13,142 bases of DNA from Patulibacter sp. (GTDB lineage: Bacteria; Actinomycetota; Thermoleophilia; Solirubrobacterales; Solirubrobacteraceae), in contig JALRCL010000610.1 of assembly GCA_023268575.1 (NCBI GenBank), positions 1 to 13,142 on the forward strand. Direction: 5' to 3'. The position numbers and the translations under genes were made by a program. This document shows, piece after piece, positions 1-7,094 of this stretch. Position 1 is the first letter of the stretch; each line of letters opens with the position of its first letter. The notes under the pieces were generated by a model, which saw only the letters and a program-made list of their open reading frames with translations, was not told the DNA's origin and made no database searches.

Positions 1-3000
1 GGGACCGGCGACGACGAGCTCTCGCTCACCAGCACCGACGGCACGCTGAGCGGGCACCGTCCGGTCCTGCGCGGCGGCGACGGACACGACATCGCGGACC
101 TCCTCGGCTGGGGCTCGCGGCTCGAGCTCGAGGGCGACGGCGGGGACGCCGGGCTGACCGCGGTGGAGGTCCTGCGGACCCAGGCGCCCGCAGGCGTGCA
201 GCAGACGGTCGTGGGGACCGAGGGGCCGGACGTCATCGACGCCGGCGGCTGGCCGTCCTCGACCGCTGCCGACGCGGGGGGCGTCGTGGTCGAGGGGCGC
301 GGCGGCGACGACGTGCTCGTCGCGGCCCGTGCGGGCCGCGCGGGCCGGATCGCGCTCCGCGGGGGCGTCGGCGACGACGTCCTGCACGCGTGCGAGCGGT
401 CGCAGGCCTCACCGGCGTTCGTGGCCCACGGGGCGATCGCCCGCGCGCTCTACTCGTGGCGCGCGTGGGACTGCCCGGCCGTTCCCACGGGCCTGGCGCA
501 GGCGGCCTCCAGCGCCCCGGTCGAACTGGACGGCGGCGCCGGCGACGACCTGCTGGTCACCGGAGCGGGCCGCGACGACGTCGACGGCGGCAGCGGCCAC
601 GACACGCTGAGCTTCCGTGGCCACGCCCTCGTCGAGGAGCAGCGGACGCGCGGCGTCGAGGTCGACCTCGAGGCGGACCCCGCCACGTGGCGCGGCGTCG
701 GCGAGGTCGACGGCCCGCCCGAGGGGATCGAGGCGCTCGAGGGCAGCCGCCAGGGCGACGTGCTGACCGGCACGAGCGCCGATGAGCGGATCGACGGCGA
801 TCCACGAACCCTCGGCGTCACGCCCGTCTTCCGCGCGGTCGACGGTGCCCCGGACGCCGACCGGGCCCTGTTCGACGCGCTGCTCGACGAGTGGCGGGCC
901 GCGCTGCGCACCGAGGGCGGCCCCGACGAGCTCGACGGCCGCGGCGGCGACGACGTCCTGCACGGTGGCGCGGGCGCGGACCTCGCCATCGGCGGGGACG
1001 GCCGCGACGCCGTCCTGCTCCGCGACGGCGTGGCCGATACGCACGACCTCTGCGCGGCGCAGGACGACGTCGACGGCAGCGAGCTGGACGCCGGCGTCGA
1101 CATCGCCAGCGGCGGGTGCGCGCCCCCGGTCATCTTCATCCCCGGCATCCTCGGCAGCGAGATCTGGTGCGACCCCGCGAGTCGTCGCGAGCGCCTCTGG
1201 CCGGCGCTGTCGGTCGACGTCGCGCGGATGACCCTCCGGGAGGACGGCGAGACGAACGCCAGCAGCGCGTGCCCCACGGCCGGCGTCGTCGAGCCGATCT
1301 ACGGCGAGGGGCACCGGATCGCGGAGGGCCAGTCCGGCGTCGCGGAGCGGATCAGCCTCGGGCCGCTCGGGCGCGACGTCTACGGCGGCGGCCTGCAGCG
1401 CCTGCGCGACATGGTCGGTGCCGAGCGCTTCTACGCGTTCCCGTGGGACTGGCGTCGCGACACCGGCGCGTCGCTGGCGCGGCTGGATGCGCTGGTCGAT
1501 CGCGTGCGCGAGGAGACCGGCGCCGACGGGGTCCAGATCGTGGCCCACTCCTACGGCGGCCTGCTGACCCGGCACTACGCCGCCGATCCGGCCCGTCGGG
1601 CGAAGCTCGCGCGCGTGACGACCGTTGGTTCCCCGTACTGGGGCGCGCCGAAGGCGTTCAACCCGACGATGCTCGGCATCGACGACCCGACGTCGGCGAT
1701 CCCGGCGCTCGAGATCCTCTTCGGCGGGGCGGAGCGGTTCCGGCAGTTCGCGCGGACGGCGACGGGCCTGTACATGCTCTGGCCATCGGCCAGCTACGGG
1801 CCGTTCCTCTGGGATCGCGACAAGCGCCCGCGGGGGTATCTCGACGACGCGGGCACGGCGAGGCTCATCGACGAGGGCGGTGCGGTCTCGGCGCTGTGGG
1901 CGCGTGCGCGTGCGCGGCACGCCGAGCTCGACGCGCTGGACGTCGGGGACCTGCCGTGGCGGGTGCTCGCGGACGGTGGCCAGCCGACGATCACGGAGCT
2001 GTCGGTGAAGCGCCGGAGCGCGACGAGCACCGAGATGGTGCTCCGGCTTGGCCCCGGCGACGCGACGGTCCCGCTGCACTCCGCGTCCCTGGGGACCCGG
2101 CCGGTCGGGGGCCCGCAGGCGTTGCCGGGCCTCCACGAGGACGCGCAGCTGCGCGAGGTCTGCCTCGGGGTCGTGCACTCGATGCAGATGTCCAGCGACC
2201 TGCTCGCCTCGGCGCTGCGTCCGTGGGTGCTCGACGGCGAGGAGATCGCCGAGGCCCGCTGTCGGTCGTCGCGGACGCTGGTGCTCGAGCTCGTCGACGG
2301 GATCGATCGGCGCGGCGCGTCGCGGCGTGCCGCGGACCCGGCGACGAAGGCACGCGCGGGCCGTCCGCGCAACGCCGCCGACGGGGTGGCGCTGACCCCC
2401 GAGGAGGCGGCCGAGGCCGGTCTCGTGCACGCGCTGGACCTCGGCGAGCGGCGCCTGCTGATCGTCCGCACGACGGACCCGCTGCGGCTGCGCGTGACCC
2501 CGGAGGACGGCCGGACCGTGCAGATGGTCGTGCGCGAGCTGCGCAGCGACGGCACCGCGCCCGAGGATCCCGAGGCGCCGGCCGAGGACGGCGGTCCGCG
2601 GACGCTCCTCAGCGGCGAGGCGACCGCGCCGACGGTGCTCGACCTGCGAACCGGGACCGCCGAGCGACCGGGCAGCGCAGCGGCGTCGCCGGTCGGCGAC
2701 GGGTCGACCGGCGACGCGGCGCCTGGTGGCGGGTCGCCCGGCCCTGAGCAGTCCGGTGGCGGCGGGAGCGGCGGAGGAGCGGGAAGCGCCGGCACGGGTG
2801 CCGGTGCCGGCGCGTCCGTGTCGGGCGGCACGACGAATCGCCCGGCGACTCCGGCGGTCGACCGGCGCGGACCGGTCCTGCGCGCGACGCTGCGGCGCCT
2901 TTCCCGCGGCCGGGTGCGCGTCGTCCTGCGCGCGAGCGACGCGGCCGGCGTGGCGCGGATCTCCTACCGGATCGGTCGCGGCGCGCAGCGTCGCTACCGT

Positions 3001-3105
3001 CGCGCCTTCGTCCTGCGGCGCGCCCAGCTGCCGCGGCTGCGGGTCACCGCGGTGGACCGGCGCGGCAACGCCACCGTGCGTCGCTGCACCGCCCGTCGCT
3101 GCTGA
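1..3105 (+). CDS. RTX-repeat protein with LCAT-like acyltransferase/lipase domain (5'-partial)
   Basis: The frame is open from base 1, so the true start and any signal peptide lie left of the window; 1034 residues are visible and GTG 163 is only an internal codon. Residues 1-370 are Gly/Asp-rich with RTX-like calcium-binding repeats, clearest at 178-205 (GGAGDDLL...) and 313-340 (GRGGDDVLHGG...). From residue 376 a lecithin:cholesterol acyltransferase-like alpha/beta-hydrolase domain starts with the oxyanion-type motif FIPGILGSE. It contains the nucleophile elbow AHSYGG (Ser codon 1549-1551), a likely catalytic Asp in GPGDATVP (2059-2061) and His in GVVHSMQM (2176-2178). A Gly/Ser/Pro linker (about 896-952) leads to a basic, Ig-like C-terminal domain ending in two Cys. 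The likely role is a secreted, calcium-stabilised lipid acyltransferase, phospholipase or esterase. The full triad suggests an active enzyme; the substrate is unknown. Confidence 0.85.
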   Translation, partial: GTGDDELSLTSTDGTLSGHRPVLRGGDGHDIADLLGWGSRLELEGDGGDAGLTAVEVLRTQAPAGVQQTVVGTEGPDVIDAGGWPSSTAADAGGVVVEGRGGDDVLVAARAGRAGRIALRGGVGDDVLHACERSQASPAFVAHGAIARALYSWRAWDCPAVPTGLAQAASSAPVELDGGAGDDLLVTGAGRDDVDGGSGHDTLSFRGHALVEEQRTRGVEVDLEADPATWRGVGEVDGPPEGIEALEGSRQGDVLTGTSADERIDGDPRTLGVTPVFRAVDGAPDADRALFDALLDEWRAALRTEGGPDELDGRGGDDVLHGGAGADLAIGGDGRDAVLLRDGVADTHDLCAAQDDVDGSELDAGVDIASGGCAPPVIFIPGILGSEIWCDPASRRERLWPALSVDVARMTLREDGETNASSACPTAGVVEPIYGEGHRIAEGQSGVAERISLGPLGRDVYGGGLQRLRDMVGAERFYAFPWDWRRDTGASLARLDALVDRVREETGADGVQIVAHSYGGLLTRHYAADPARRAKLARVTTVGSPYWGAPKAFNPTMLGIDDPTSAIPALEILFGGAERFRQFARTATGLYMLWPSASYGPFLWDRDKRPRGYLDDAGTARLIDEGGAVSALWARARARHAELDALDVGDLPWRVLADGGQPTITELSVKRRSATSTEMVLRLGPGDATVPLHSASLGTRPVGGPQALPGLHEDAQLREVCLGVVHSMQMSSDLLASALRPWVLDGEEIAEARCRSSRTLVLELVDGIDRRGASRRAADPATKARAGRPRNAADGVALTPEEAAEAGLVHALDLGERRLLIVRTTDPLRLRVTPEDGRTVQMVVRELRSDGTAPEDPEAPAEDGGPRTLLSGEATAPTVLDLRTGTAERPGSAAASPVGDGSTGDAAPGGGSPGPEQSGGGGSGGGAGSAGTGAGAGASVSGGTTNRPATPAVDRRGPVLRATLRRLSRGRVRVVLRASDAAGVARISYRIGRGAQRRYRRAFVLRRAQLPRLRVTAVDRRGNATVRRCTARRC

Positions 3106-3156
3106 GCGGCGCTCCGCCGTGCCTCGGGCCGCCGACCTCGGCGTTCCGGGCTCAGC
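3101..3156. terminator. Bidirectional hairpin region between convergent genes
   Basis: The two convergent genes are separated by only 46 bases. The arms GCTGAGC (3101-3107) and GCTCAGC (3150-3156) are inverted repeats that contain the stop codons of both genes. Inside are two smaller hairpins: CGGCG-CTC-CGCCG (3107-3119) and CGCCGA-CC-TCGGCG (3130-3143). No T-run follows. I infer a shared transcription end. Confidence 0.4.
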
Positions 3157-3631
3157 GGGTAGCCGTGAGCCACGCCTGCAGGCGCGGCATCGCGGTGCCG
3201 TCGGTGTCGCCCTGGACGTCCTGCGCGAGGTCGGCGATCGAGACGTCGGCCAGCGCCGCGCGCCAGGCCTCCTCGGCGGCGAGCATCGCACGGGCGATCG
3301 CGCACGGCCGGACGCAGGCCGACTGCGGTGCGGCGAGCGGCCCGCGCTGGCGGATCTCGGTGCAGCGGAACGCCGGGGCCTCGCCGTCGATCGCGCGGAC
3401 GACGTCGAGCAGCGAGATCGCCTCCGGGCCGCGCGTCAGCTCGTAGCCGCCGACCTTCCCCTGCGTCGAGCGCACGAGCCCCGCGCGGGCCAGCGCCTGG
3501 AGCTGCTTGGCGAGGTAGGTCGGCGAGACGCCGTGCAGCTCGGCGAGCCGCGCGGCGGGCACGGGCGCGCTGGCCTGGCTCAGCGAGAGGCAGCAGTGCA
3601 GCCCCCATTCGACGCCTCCGGAGAGCTTCAT
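3152..3631 (-). CDS. rsrR: Rrf2-family [2Fe-2S] redox regulator, RsrR-like
   Basis: This 159-residue protein has the Rrf2 layout: an N-terminal winged helix-turn-helix (about 5-68) with the wing motif KVGGYELTRG at 59-68, a dimerisation helix, and cysteines at 90, 106 and 110. Glu8, Trp9 and His12 are all present. In Streptomyces venezuelae RsrR the [2Fe-2S] cluster is bound by two Cys of one subunit plus Glu and His of the other, and Trp9 moves on redox change. The match to those positions makes RsrR a better assignment than NsrR or IscR. The Cys106-Cys110 spacing is tighter than I recall for RsrR. The ATG at 3631 has no Shine-Dalgarno; a TATCCT hexamer at 3646-3641 would start transcription about 3 nt upstream, so the mRNA may be nearly leaderless. 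It is divergent from an NmrA-like gene, and the shared operator suggests control of both. The symbol is tentative. Confidence 0.82.
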   Translation of the reverse strand: MKLSGGVEWGLHCCLSLSQASAPVPAARLAELHGVSPTYLAKQLQALARAGLVRSTQGKVGGYELTRGPEAISLLDVVRAIDGEAPAFRCTEIRQRGPLAAPQSACVRPCAIARAMLAAEEAWRAALADVSIADLAQDVQGDTDGTAMPRLQAWLTATR

Positions 3632-3651
3632 CGCAGAACGAGGATAGACGG

Positions 3652-3695
3652 TGTCCGAGTTGTGGTAGAAACTCGGACAACAATCATCCGAGTTT
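3652..3695. promoter_or_regulatory. Probable RsrR-type operator: three half-sites in two overlapping inverted repeats
   Basis: TGTCCGAGTT (3652-3661) and AACTCGGACA (3670-3679) form a perfect 10-bp inverted repeat with an 8-bp spacer. AAACTCGGA (3669-3677) pairs again with TCCGAGTTT (3687-3695) across 9 bp. The same half-site is therefore used three times, in alternating orientation, in the short region between the divergent regulator and NmrA-like genes. The last copy abuts the AGGAG Shine-Dalgarno of the NmrA-like gene. Position and symmetry indicate an autoregulatory operator. Binding by the adjacent Rrf2 protein is inferred. Confidence 0.75.
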
Positions 3696-3705
3696 AGGAG
3701 TCGTC

Positions 3706-4425
3706 ATGCAGATCGCCGTCGCAGGGGCCACCGGGAACGCCGGCCGCCGGATCACCGCCACCTTCCGCGAGGCGGGGCACGAGGTGCGGGAGCTCGCCCG
3801 CCGTCGCGGCGTCGACCTGACGACGGGCGAGGGCCTCGACCTGTCCGGCGTCGAGGTCGTCGTCGACGCGACGAACCCGCCGACGCTCGACGAGGCCGAG
3901 GCGACGGCCTTCTTCCGCGACGTCGCGCGCACGCTGGGGACGGCGGCGCGGGAGGCCGGGGTCCGCCGGACGGTGCTCGTCTCGATCGTCGGCGTGGACC
4001 TCGCGACCGAGGACAACCCCTACTACGCCGCGAAGGTCCAGCACGAGGTCGCCACGCGGCAGCACGCCCCGGGGCTGCGGATCCTGCGCGCGACGCAGTT
4101 CCACGAGATCGCGCTGCAGATGCTCGACTGGATGGGCGACGGCCAGCGTGCCGTCGTGCCCGACATGCCGGTCCAGCCCGTCGACCTGGAGGAGGTCGCC
4201 CGGCAGGTGCTGCGCCTGGCGACGGAGGACGCGCCGGCGCTCGTCGAGCTCGGCGGCCCGCGCCGCGAGCGTCTGCCGGAGATGAGCCGCCGGCTCGCGG
4301 GGGACGCGATCGTCGTCGAGCCGGGGCCGACGAACGCCGCCATCCGCGACGGTGCCCTGCTGCCCGGACCCGGCGCGGTGATCGCCGGCCGGGACTTCGA
4401 CGCCTGGCTCGCGGCACGCGCTTGA
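3706..4425 (+). CDS. NmrA-like / atypical SDR NAD(P)-binding protein
   Basis: The product is a 239-residue Rossmann-fold protein. It opens with a beta strand and the dinucleotide-binding motif GATGNAG at residues 7-13, typical of atypical SDRs of the NmrA/NAD(P)H-binding group. A YYAAK sequence at 106-110 has YxxxK spacing and follows the strand TVLVSIVGVD (89-98). ATG 3706 is chosen because AGGAG (3696-3700) sits 5 nt upstream; the frame is open further left but would overlap the divergent regulator. Proteins of this type act either as NAD(P)H-dependent reductases or as redox sensors that bind the cofactor without catalysis, and the sequence does not decide which. Its divergent pairing with an RsrR-like regulator mirrors the Streptomyces arrangement, as I recall it, and suggests a role in NAD(P)H or redox homeostasis. 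The substrate is unknown. Confidence 0.85.
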   Translation: MQIAVAGATGNAGRRITATFREAGHEVRELARRRGVDLTTGEGLDLSGVEVVVDATNPPTLDEAEATAFFRDVARTLGTAAREAGVRRTVLVSIVGVDLATEDNPYYAAKVQHEVATRQHAPGLRILRATQFHEIALQMLDWMGDGQRAVVPDMPVQPVDLEEVARQVLRLATEDAPALVELGGPRRERLPEMSRRLAGDAIVVEPGPTNAAIRDGALLPGPGAVIAGRDFDAWLAARA

Positions 4426-4432
4426 GCGGGAG

Positions 4433-4473
4433 CGCCCGGGCGGGGCACGGCCCGGGCGGCACGGCGCGTGCCG
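4433..4473 (+). terminator. Paired GC hairpins after the NmrA-like gene
   Basis: CGCCCGGGC (4433-4441) and GCCCGGGCG (4450-4458) form a 9-bp stem. An alternative hairpin CGGCACG-GCG-CGTGCCG lies at 4457-4473. No T-run follows. The position just after the NmrA-like stop suggests a GC-only terminator that separates it from the next gene. Confidence 0.4.
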
Positions 4474-4498
4474 CGCGGCGGCCCGATAGGAACGGGGG

Positions 4499-5695
4499 AT
4501 GAGCACCGAGCCGCTGCCGCCGCCGCACGAGCTGTGGGCGAGGGCGTCGACCCTGGCGGTCGTCCATCGCGCAGCCGGGATCGCCGACGCGTGGCCCGTC
4601 GACGAGGACGGGGTGCGCTATGACGACGGCGGAGGCAACGACGCGCTGCTCGTCCCGCTGCCGGCAGGTCGGCTCGTGGTCGCCGGGTTCGACCACGAGT
4701 ACTCCGAGACCGTCGACGCCGACCCGCCGATCGACCTGCTCGCCGGCGGTCCGGCGTGGCTGCCGTGGGACCTGCTCGTCCCGCGGCAGGAGCGCGACGA
4801 GCTCGGGCTCTGCCACTGGTGGGACGGCGAGCGCTGGTTCGACGGGCGCCCGGCGGGCCGCGACGAGCCCGACGGCGCGGCGATGGTCCTGCGGGACCTG
4901 GCGTCCGACGAGGCGACGATCCGCGCGGCGCGGAGCGTCCTCGGGGCCGGCCGCGACGAGCCGGACGACGGGCTCCGGGCGTTGCTCGGGGCGGCGGCCG
5001 GTGGCGTGGTGGCGCCCGAGCACGTGGACGCGCTGCCGGGGACCGCCGACGACGCCGAGGGGGCGCTCGCCGTCGCGAGGGCCTGCGGGATCACGCCCGG
5101 TGCGCCGCGCCCGTCGCGGGCGCCCCGACCGTCGCCGGCGCAGCGCCGGGTCCGGCGGCGCTCCTCCCGCGCGCACGCCGCCCTGCTCCACGCAGCGATG
5201 CGCGAGGCGGCCGAGCGGCCACGCCCGGCGACGCCGATCCCGGGGCGGCTCGGGCGTCTCCTCGGCCGCGGCGGTCGGCCGGCAGCCGAGCAGGCCCTCC
5301 TGGACCACGTGCGCGGCCGGCTGCCGGCCGGCGCCGAGCGCGGGGTGCTGCTGGTCCTCTGCAGCGACGGGTGGTCGACGAGCGCTGAAGACCCCGCCCA
5401 TCCGCTCGAGCGCGCCGGCGGCGGCGATCGCGTGGTCCGGGCGCTGCGCGACGCCGACCGCGACGCCGCGCACGGCTCGTGGTGGTTCGTGCGCGTGTCG
5501 GTGGGGCCGGACGGCGATCGGATCGATCGGGCCTTCGACGGGATCCCGGCGTGGTGGCCCGCCGACCACCCGCAGCAGGGACCGGGCCCGGAGGAGCTGC
5601 GCGTCGAGCTCGAGCGCCGGGACGCGGCGTGGCGACCGGCGTGGGCACCGCTGCTCGACGAGGCCCACGAGACGGTGCCGATCGAGGCCGCCTGA
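4499..5695 (+). CDS. Hypothetical two-domain protein, possibly immunity-like
   Basis: This 398-residue, probably cytoplasmic protein belongs to no family I can name with confidence. The first domain (about 1-198) is acidic, with aromatic clusters such as FDHEYSETVD (64-73) and CHWWDGERWFDG (105-116). A basic, Pro/Arg-rich linker (199-262) follows. The second domain (about 263-395) is Trp-rich (GSWWFVRVSVGPDGDRID at 326-343; GIPAWWPADH at 348-357). No signal peptide or membrane segment is visible. ATG 4499 is preceded by a purine-rich stretch (AGGAACGGGGG). Codon use fits the host, with very high GC3. The general look, small Trp/Asp-rich domains without catalytic motifs, resembles SMI1- or YezG-type immunity proteins, and a DUF1963 gene lies next door. 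That link is speculation. It converges on the DUF1963 gene. Confidence 0.7.
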   Translation: MSTEPLPPPHELWARASTLAVVHRAAGIADAWPVDEDGVRYDDGGGNDALLVPLPAGRLVVAGFDHEYSETVDADPPIDLLAGGPAWLPWDLLVPRQERDELGLCHWWDGERWFDGRPAGRDEPDGAAMVLRDLASDEATIRAARSVLGAGRDEPDDGLRALLGAAAGGVVAPEHVDALPGTADDAEGALAVARACGITPGAPRPSRAPRPSPAQRRVRRRSSRAHAALLHAAMREAAERPRPATPIPGRLGRLLGRGGRPAAEQALLDHVRGRLPAGAERGVLLVLCSDGWSTSAEDPAHPLERAGGGDRVVRALRDADRDAAHGSWWFVRVSVGPDGDRIDRAFDGIPAWWPADHPQQGPGPEELRVELERRDAAWRPAWAPLLDEAHETVPIEAA

Positions 5696-5760
5696 CGGCT
5701 CCGGCGACGCGCGGCGCGCGAGGGCGGTGCCCGTCGGGCCTCGTGCGGAGCCCGCCGAGG

Positions 5761-6449
5761 TCAGCCGCTGGACGGCACCGCGTCGATCCGCTCCCAGCGC
5801 CGCGCGGCGAGGTCGTCGCGCGAGAGGACGAACGCCACGTCGCCGCCGTCGTGGAAGTCGCCGCCGAACGTCCACGGCGCGACCGTGAGCATCGCCACCT
5901 GCCCCGGAGCGCGAGGGTCGTCCTGCGCCGTCTGCGGGATCCCGAGGATCGCGGTGGCCGAGCGGCCGCCGTCCCGGCCGTCCCGCGGCACGTCCCAGCG
6001 ATCGGCCCAGCGCGTGGCGACCCGCTCGTAGCGCCGGCTCTGCGCCCGGCTGAGCCGGTACCGGCGGTCGTCCCGCACGACCCAGGAGTCCGGCAGAGTC
6101 AGCCGGGGGCGCCAAGAGAGCGGGAAGCGCGGCACCGAGGCGGTCGCGGAGTCGCCCGGCGCGTCGGCCGCGGCCGGGTGGCGCTGCGCATCGGCGCGCC
6201 GGGCGCGACGTACCAGACGCGGAGCGCGCCGCCGGCATGGTTGCCCGCCTCGGTCGGCTCCCAGAGGGACTCGAGCGCAGCGAAGAAGAGGAGCGTCCCG
6301 TCGGCGGGCAGGAGCTCGCGCTCCGGGAACGGCGGGAGCTCGTCCAGGTCGAACGCGCCCCACTCCGCGGCGGCGACGAGCCGCTCGGATGCGCGGGCCG
6401 GCAGGTCGCGCTTGCCGAGCTCCCGACCGAGGGGTGCTGCGCCTGTCAC
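5761..6449 (-). pseudogene. DUF1963 (YwqG-like) gene interrupted by one frameshift
   Basis: Two minus-strand frames together give one DUF1963-like protein. The upstream half, from a GTG at 6449, carries the family-like stretch FPERELLPADGTLLFFAALE and continues to about 6205. The downstream half (about 6200-5761) carries the C-terminal pattern WTFGGDFHDGGDVAFVLSRD followed by DLAARRW. Both halves show strong GC3 in their own frame, so each looks selected as coding. They join if one base is added near 6187-6207 (minus strand GGCGCGCCGATGCGC), giving about 229 residues. The break is either a real mutation or a sequencing or assembly error in a GC-rich run. YwqG-type proteins occur beside polymorphic toxins and are suspected immunity proteins. 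The usual N-terminal part of the family is weak or absent, and the GTG lies only 9 nt from the divergent DUF488 start, so the true start is uncertain. Confidence 0.65.
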
Positions 6450-6458
6450 GATCGGTCG

Positions 6459-6905
6459 ATGCCGACGATCTGGACCATCGGCTACGAGAAGCTCCTGGCG
6501 CCCGAGCTCGTGCAGGAGCTCGACGACGCCGGCATCGAGCGGCTGCTCGACGTGCGGTTCCGCCCGCAGTCCCGCCGGGCCGGCCTGTCGAAGACGCGGC
6601 TGGGGGAGGCCCTGGCCGACCGGCGGATCGCCTACGAGCACCGACGCGCCCTCGGCACGCCGCCGGACATCCGGATCGACTTCCAGCAGGGCCGGATCGC
6701 CCAGGGGCGCGCCCGCATGGCGCAGCACCTCGAGGAGACCGCCGGGGAGGCCATCGACGCCCTCGCCGACGAGCTCCAGGCCGACCCGCCGGGCCCGCGC
6801 ACCGCGCTGCTCTGCCTCGAGCACGACCCGGCCGTCTGCCACCGCCGAGTCGTCACCGAGGCCCTCGCCGCCCGGATCCCCGACCTCGAGGTCGTCGACC
6901 TCTGA
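6459..6905 (+). CDS. DUF488 family protein
   Basis: The product is a 148-residue DUF488 protein. Recognition points are the opening WTIGYE (5-10), the DVRFRPQSRRAGLSK block (31-45), and the conserved CLEHDPAVCHR motif (119-129), where the family has a CxE...xCHR signature. The length is usual for the family. The biochemical function of DUF488 is not established; the conserved Cys/His/Glu cluster suggests a nucleic-acid or small-molecule role. ATG 6459 is the natural start because the family begins two or three residues before the first strand. No clear Shine-Dalgarno is visible. Codon use is host-like. The gene is divergent from the frameshifted DUF1963 gene with almost no intergenic space and ends just before a strong hairpin. 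Confidence 0.88.
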   Translation: MPTIWTIGYEKLLAPELVQELDDAGIERLLDVRFRPQSRRAGLSKTRLGEALADRRIAYEHRRALGTPPDIRIDFQQGRIAQGRARMAQHLEETAGEAIDALADELQADPPGPRTALLCLEHDPAVCHRRVVTEALAARIPDLEVVDL

Positions 6906-6930
6906 GGCGCCGGCCGGTGGCAGGGAACGA

Positions 6931-6958
6931 CGAAGGGCCCGCCGGAGCGGGCCCTTCG
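6931..6958. terminator. Strong 12-bp hairpin after the DUF488 gene
   Basis: CGAAGGGCCCGC (6931-6942) and GCGGGCCCTTCG (6947-6958) pair perfectly around a CGGA tetraloop. The hairpin is 25 nt after the DUF488 stop and 25 nt after the stop of the minus-strand 30-codon frame. It can therefore serve both directions. No T-run follows. Confidence 0.8.
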
Positions 6959-6983
6959 GGGACGCGGCGGGTACGGCGTCGCG

Positions 6984-7076
6984 CTACTTGATGATCAGCC
7001 GAGGCTCCTGCCGCTCGCCGTACGTGTCGCGTCCGCCGTGTATCTCGAACCGGTCGCCGTCGAACACCTCGGCCAT
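6984..7076 (-). CDS. Possible 30-residue small ORF or 3' gene remnant
   Basis: A minus-strand frame runs from ATG 7076 to TAG 6984 and encodes 30 residues: MAEVFDGDRF..., ending in PRLIIK. It resembles no family I know. About 27 of 30 codons end in G or C, as in host genes, whereas the DNA immediately upstream is lower in GC. A strong hairpin sits 25 nt past the stop, the same placement as at the end of the glutamine synthetase gene. No Shine-Dalgarno is visible, and the frame stays open upstream of the ATG. It could be a real small protein, or the surviving 3' end of a gene whose front was replaced by the neighbouring immunity gene. Confidence 0.35.
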   Translation of the reverse strand: MAEVFDGDRFEIHGGRDTYGERQEPRLIIK

Positions 7077-7082
7077 GAGCGC

Positions 7083-7088
7083 GATACT
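7083..7088 (+). promoter_or_regulatory. Candidate -10 element for the immunity gene
   Basis: GATACT lies 6 nt before ATG 7095. Transcription would start at or next to the A of the ATG, giving a leaderless mRNA, which fits the absence of any Shine-Dalgarno. No convincing -35 is seen. Confidence 0.35.
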
Positions 7089-7094
7089 CGCACG

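Noticed and set aside
409..3291. A 960-residue minus-strand open frame opposite the RTX/LCAT gene
   Set aside because: It is extremely Arg/Ala-rich with no domain, and it is the antisense shadow of a high-GC gene whose catalytic motifs are all on the plus strand.
3752..6238. An 828-residue minus-strand open frame
   Set aside because: It crosses antisense to the NmrA-like and 398-residue genes. Its composition is shadow-like and it has no recognisable domain.
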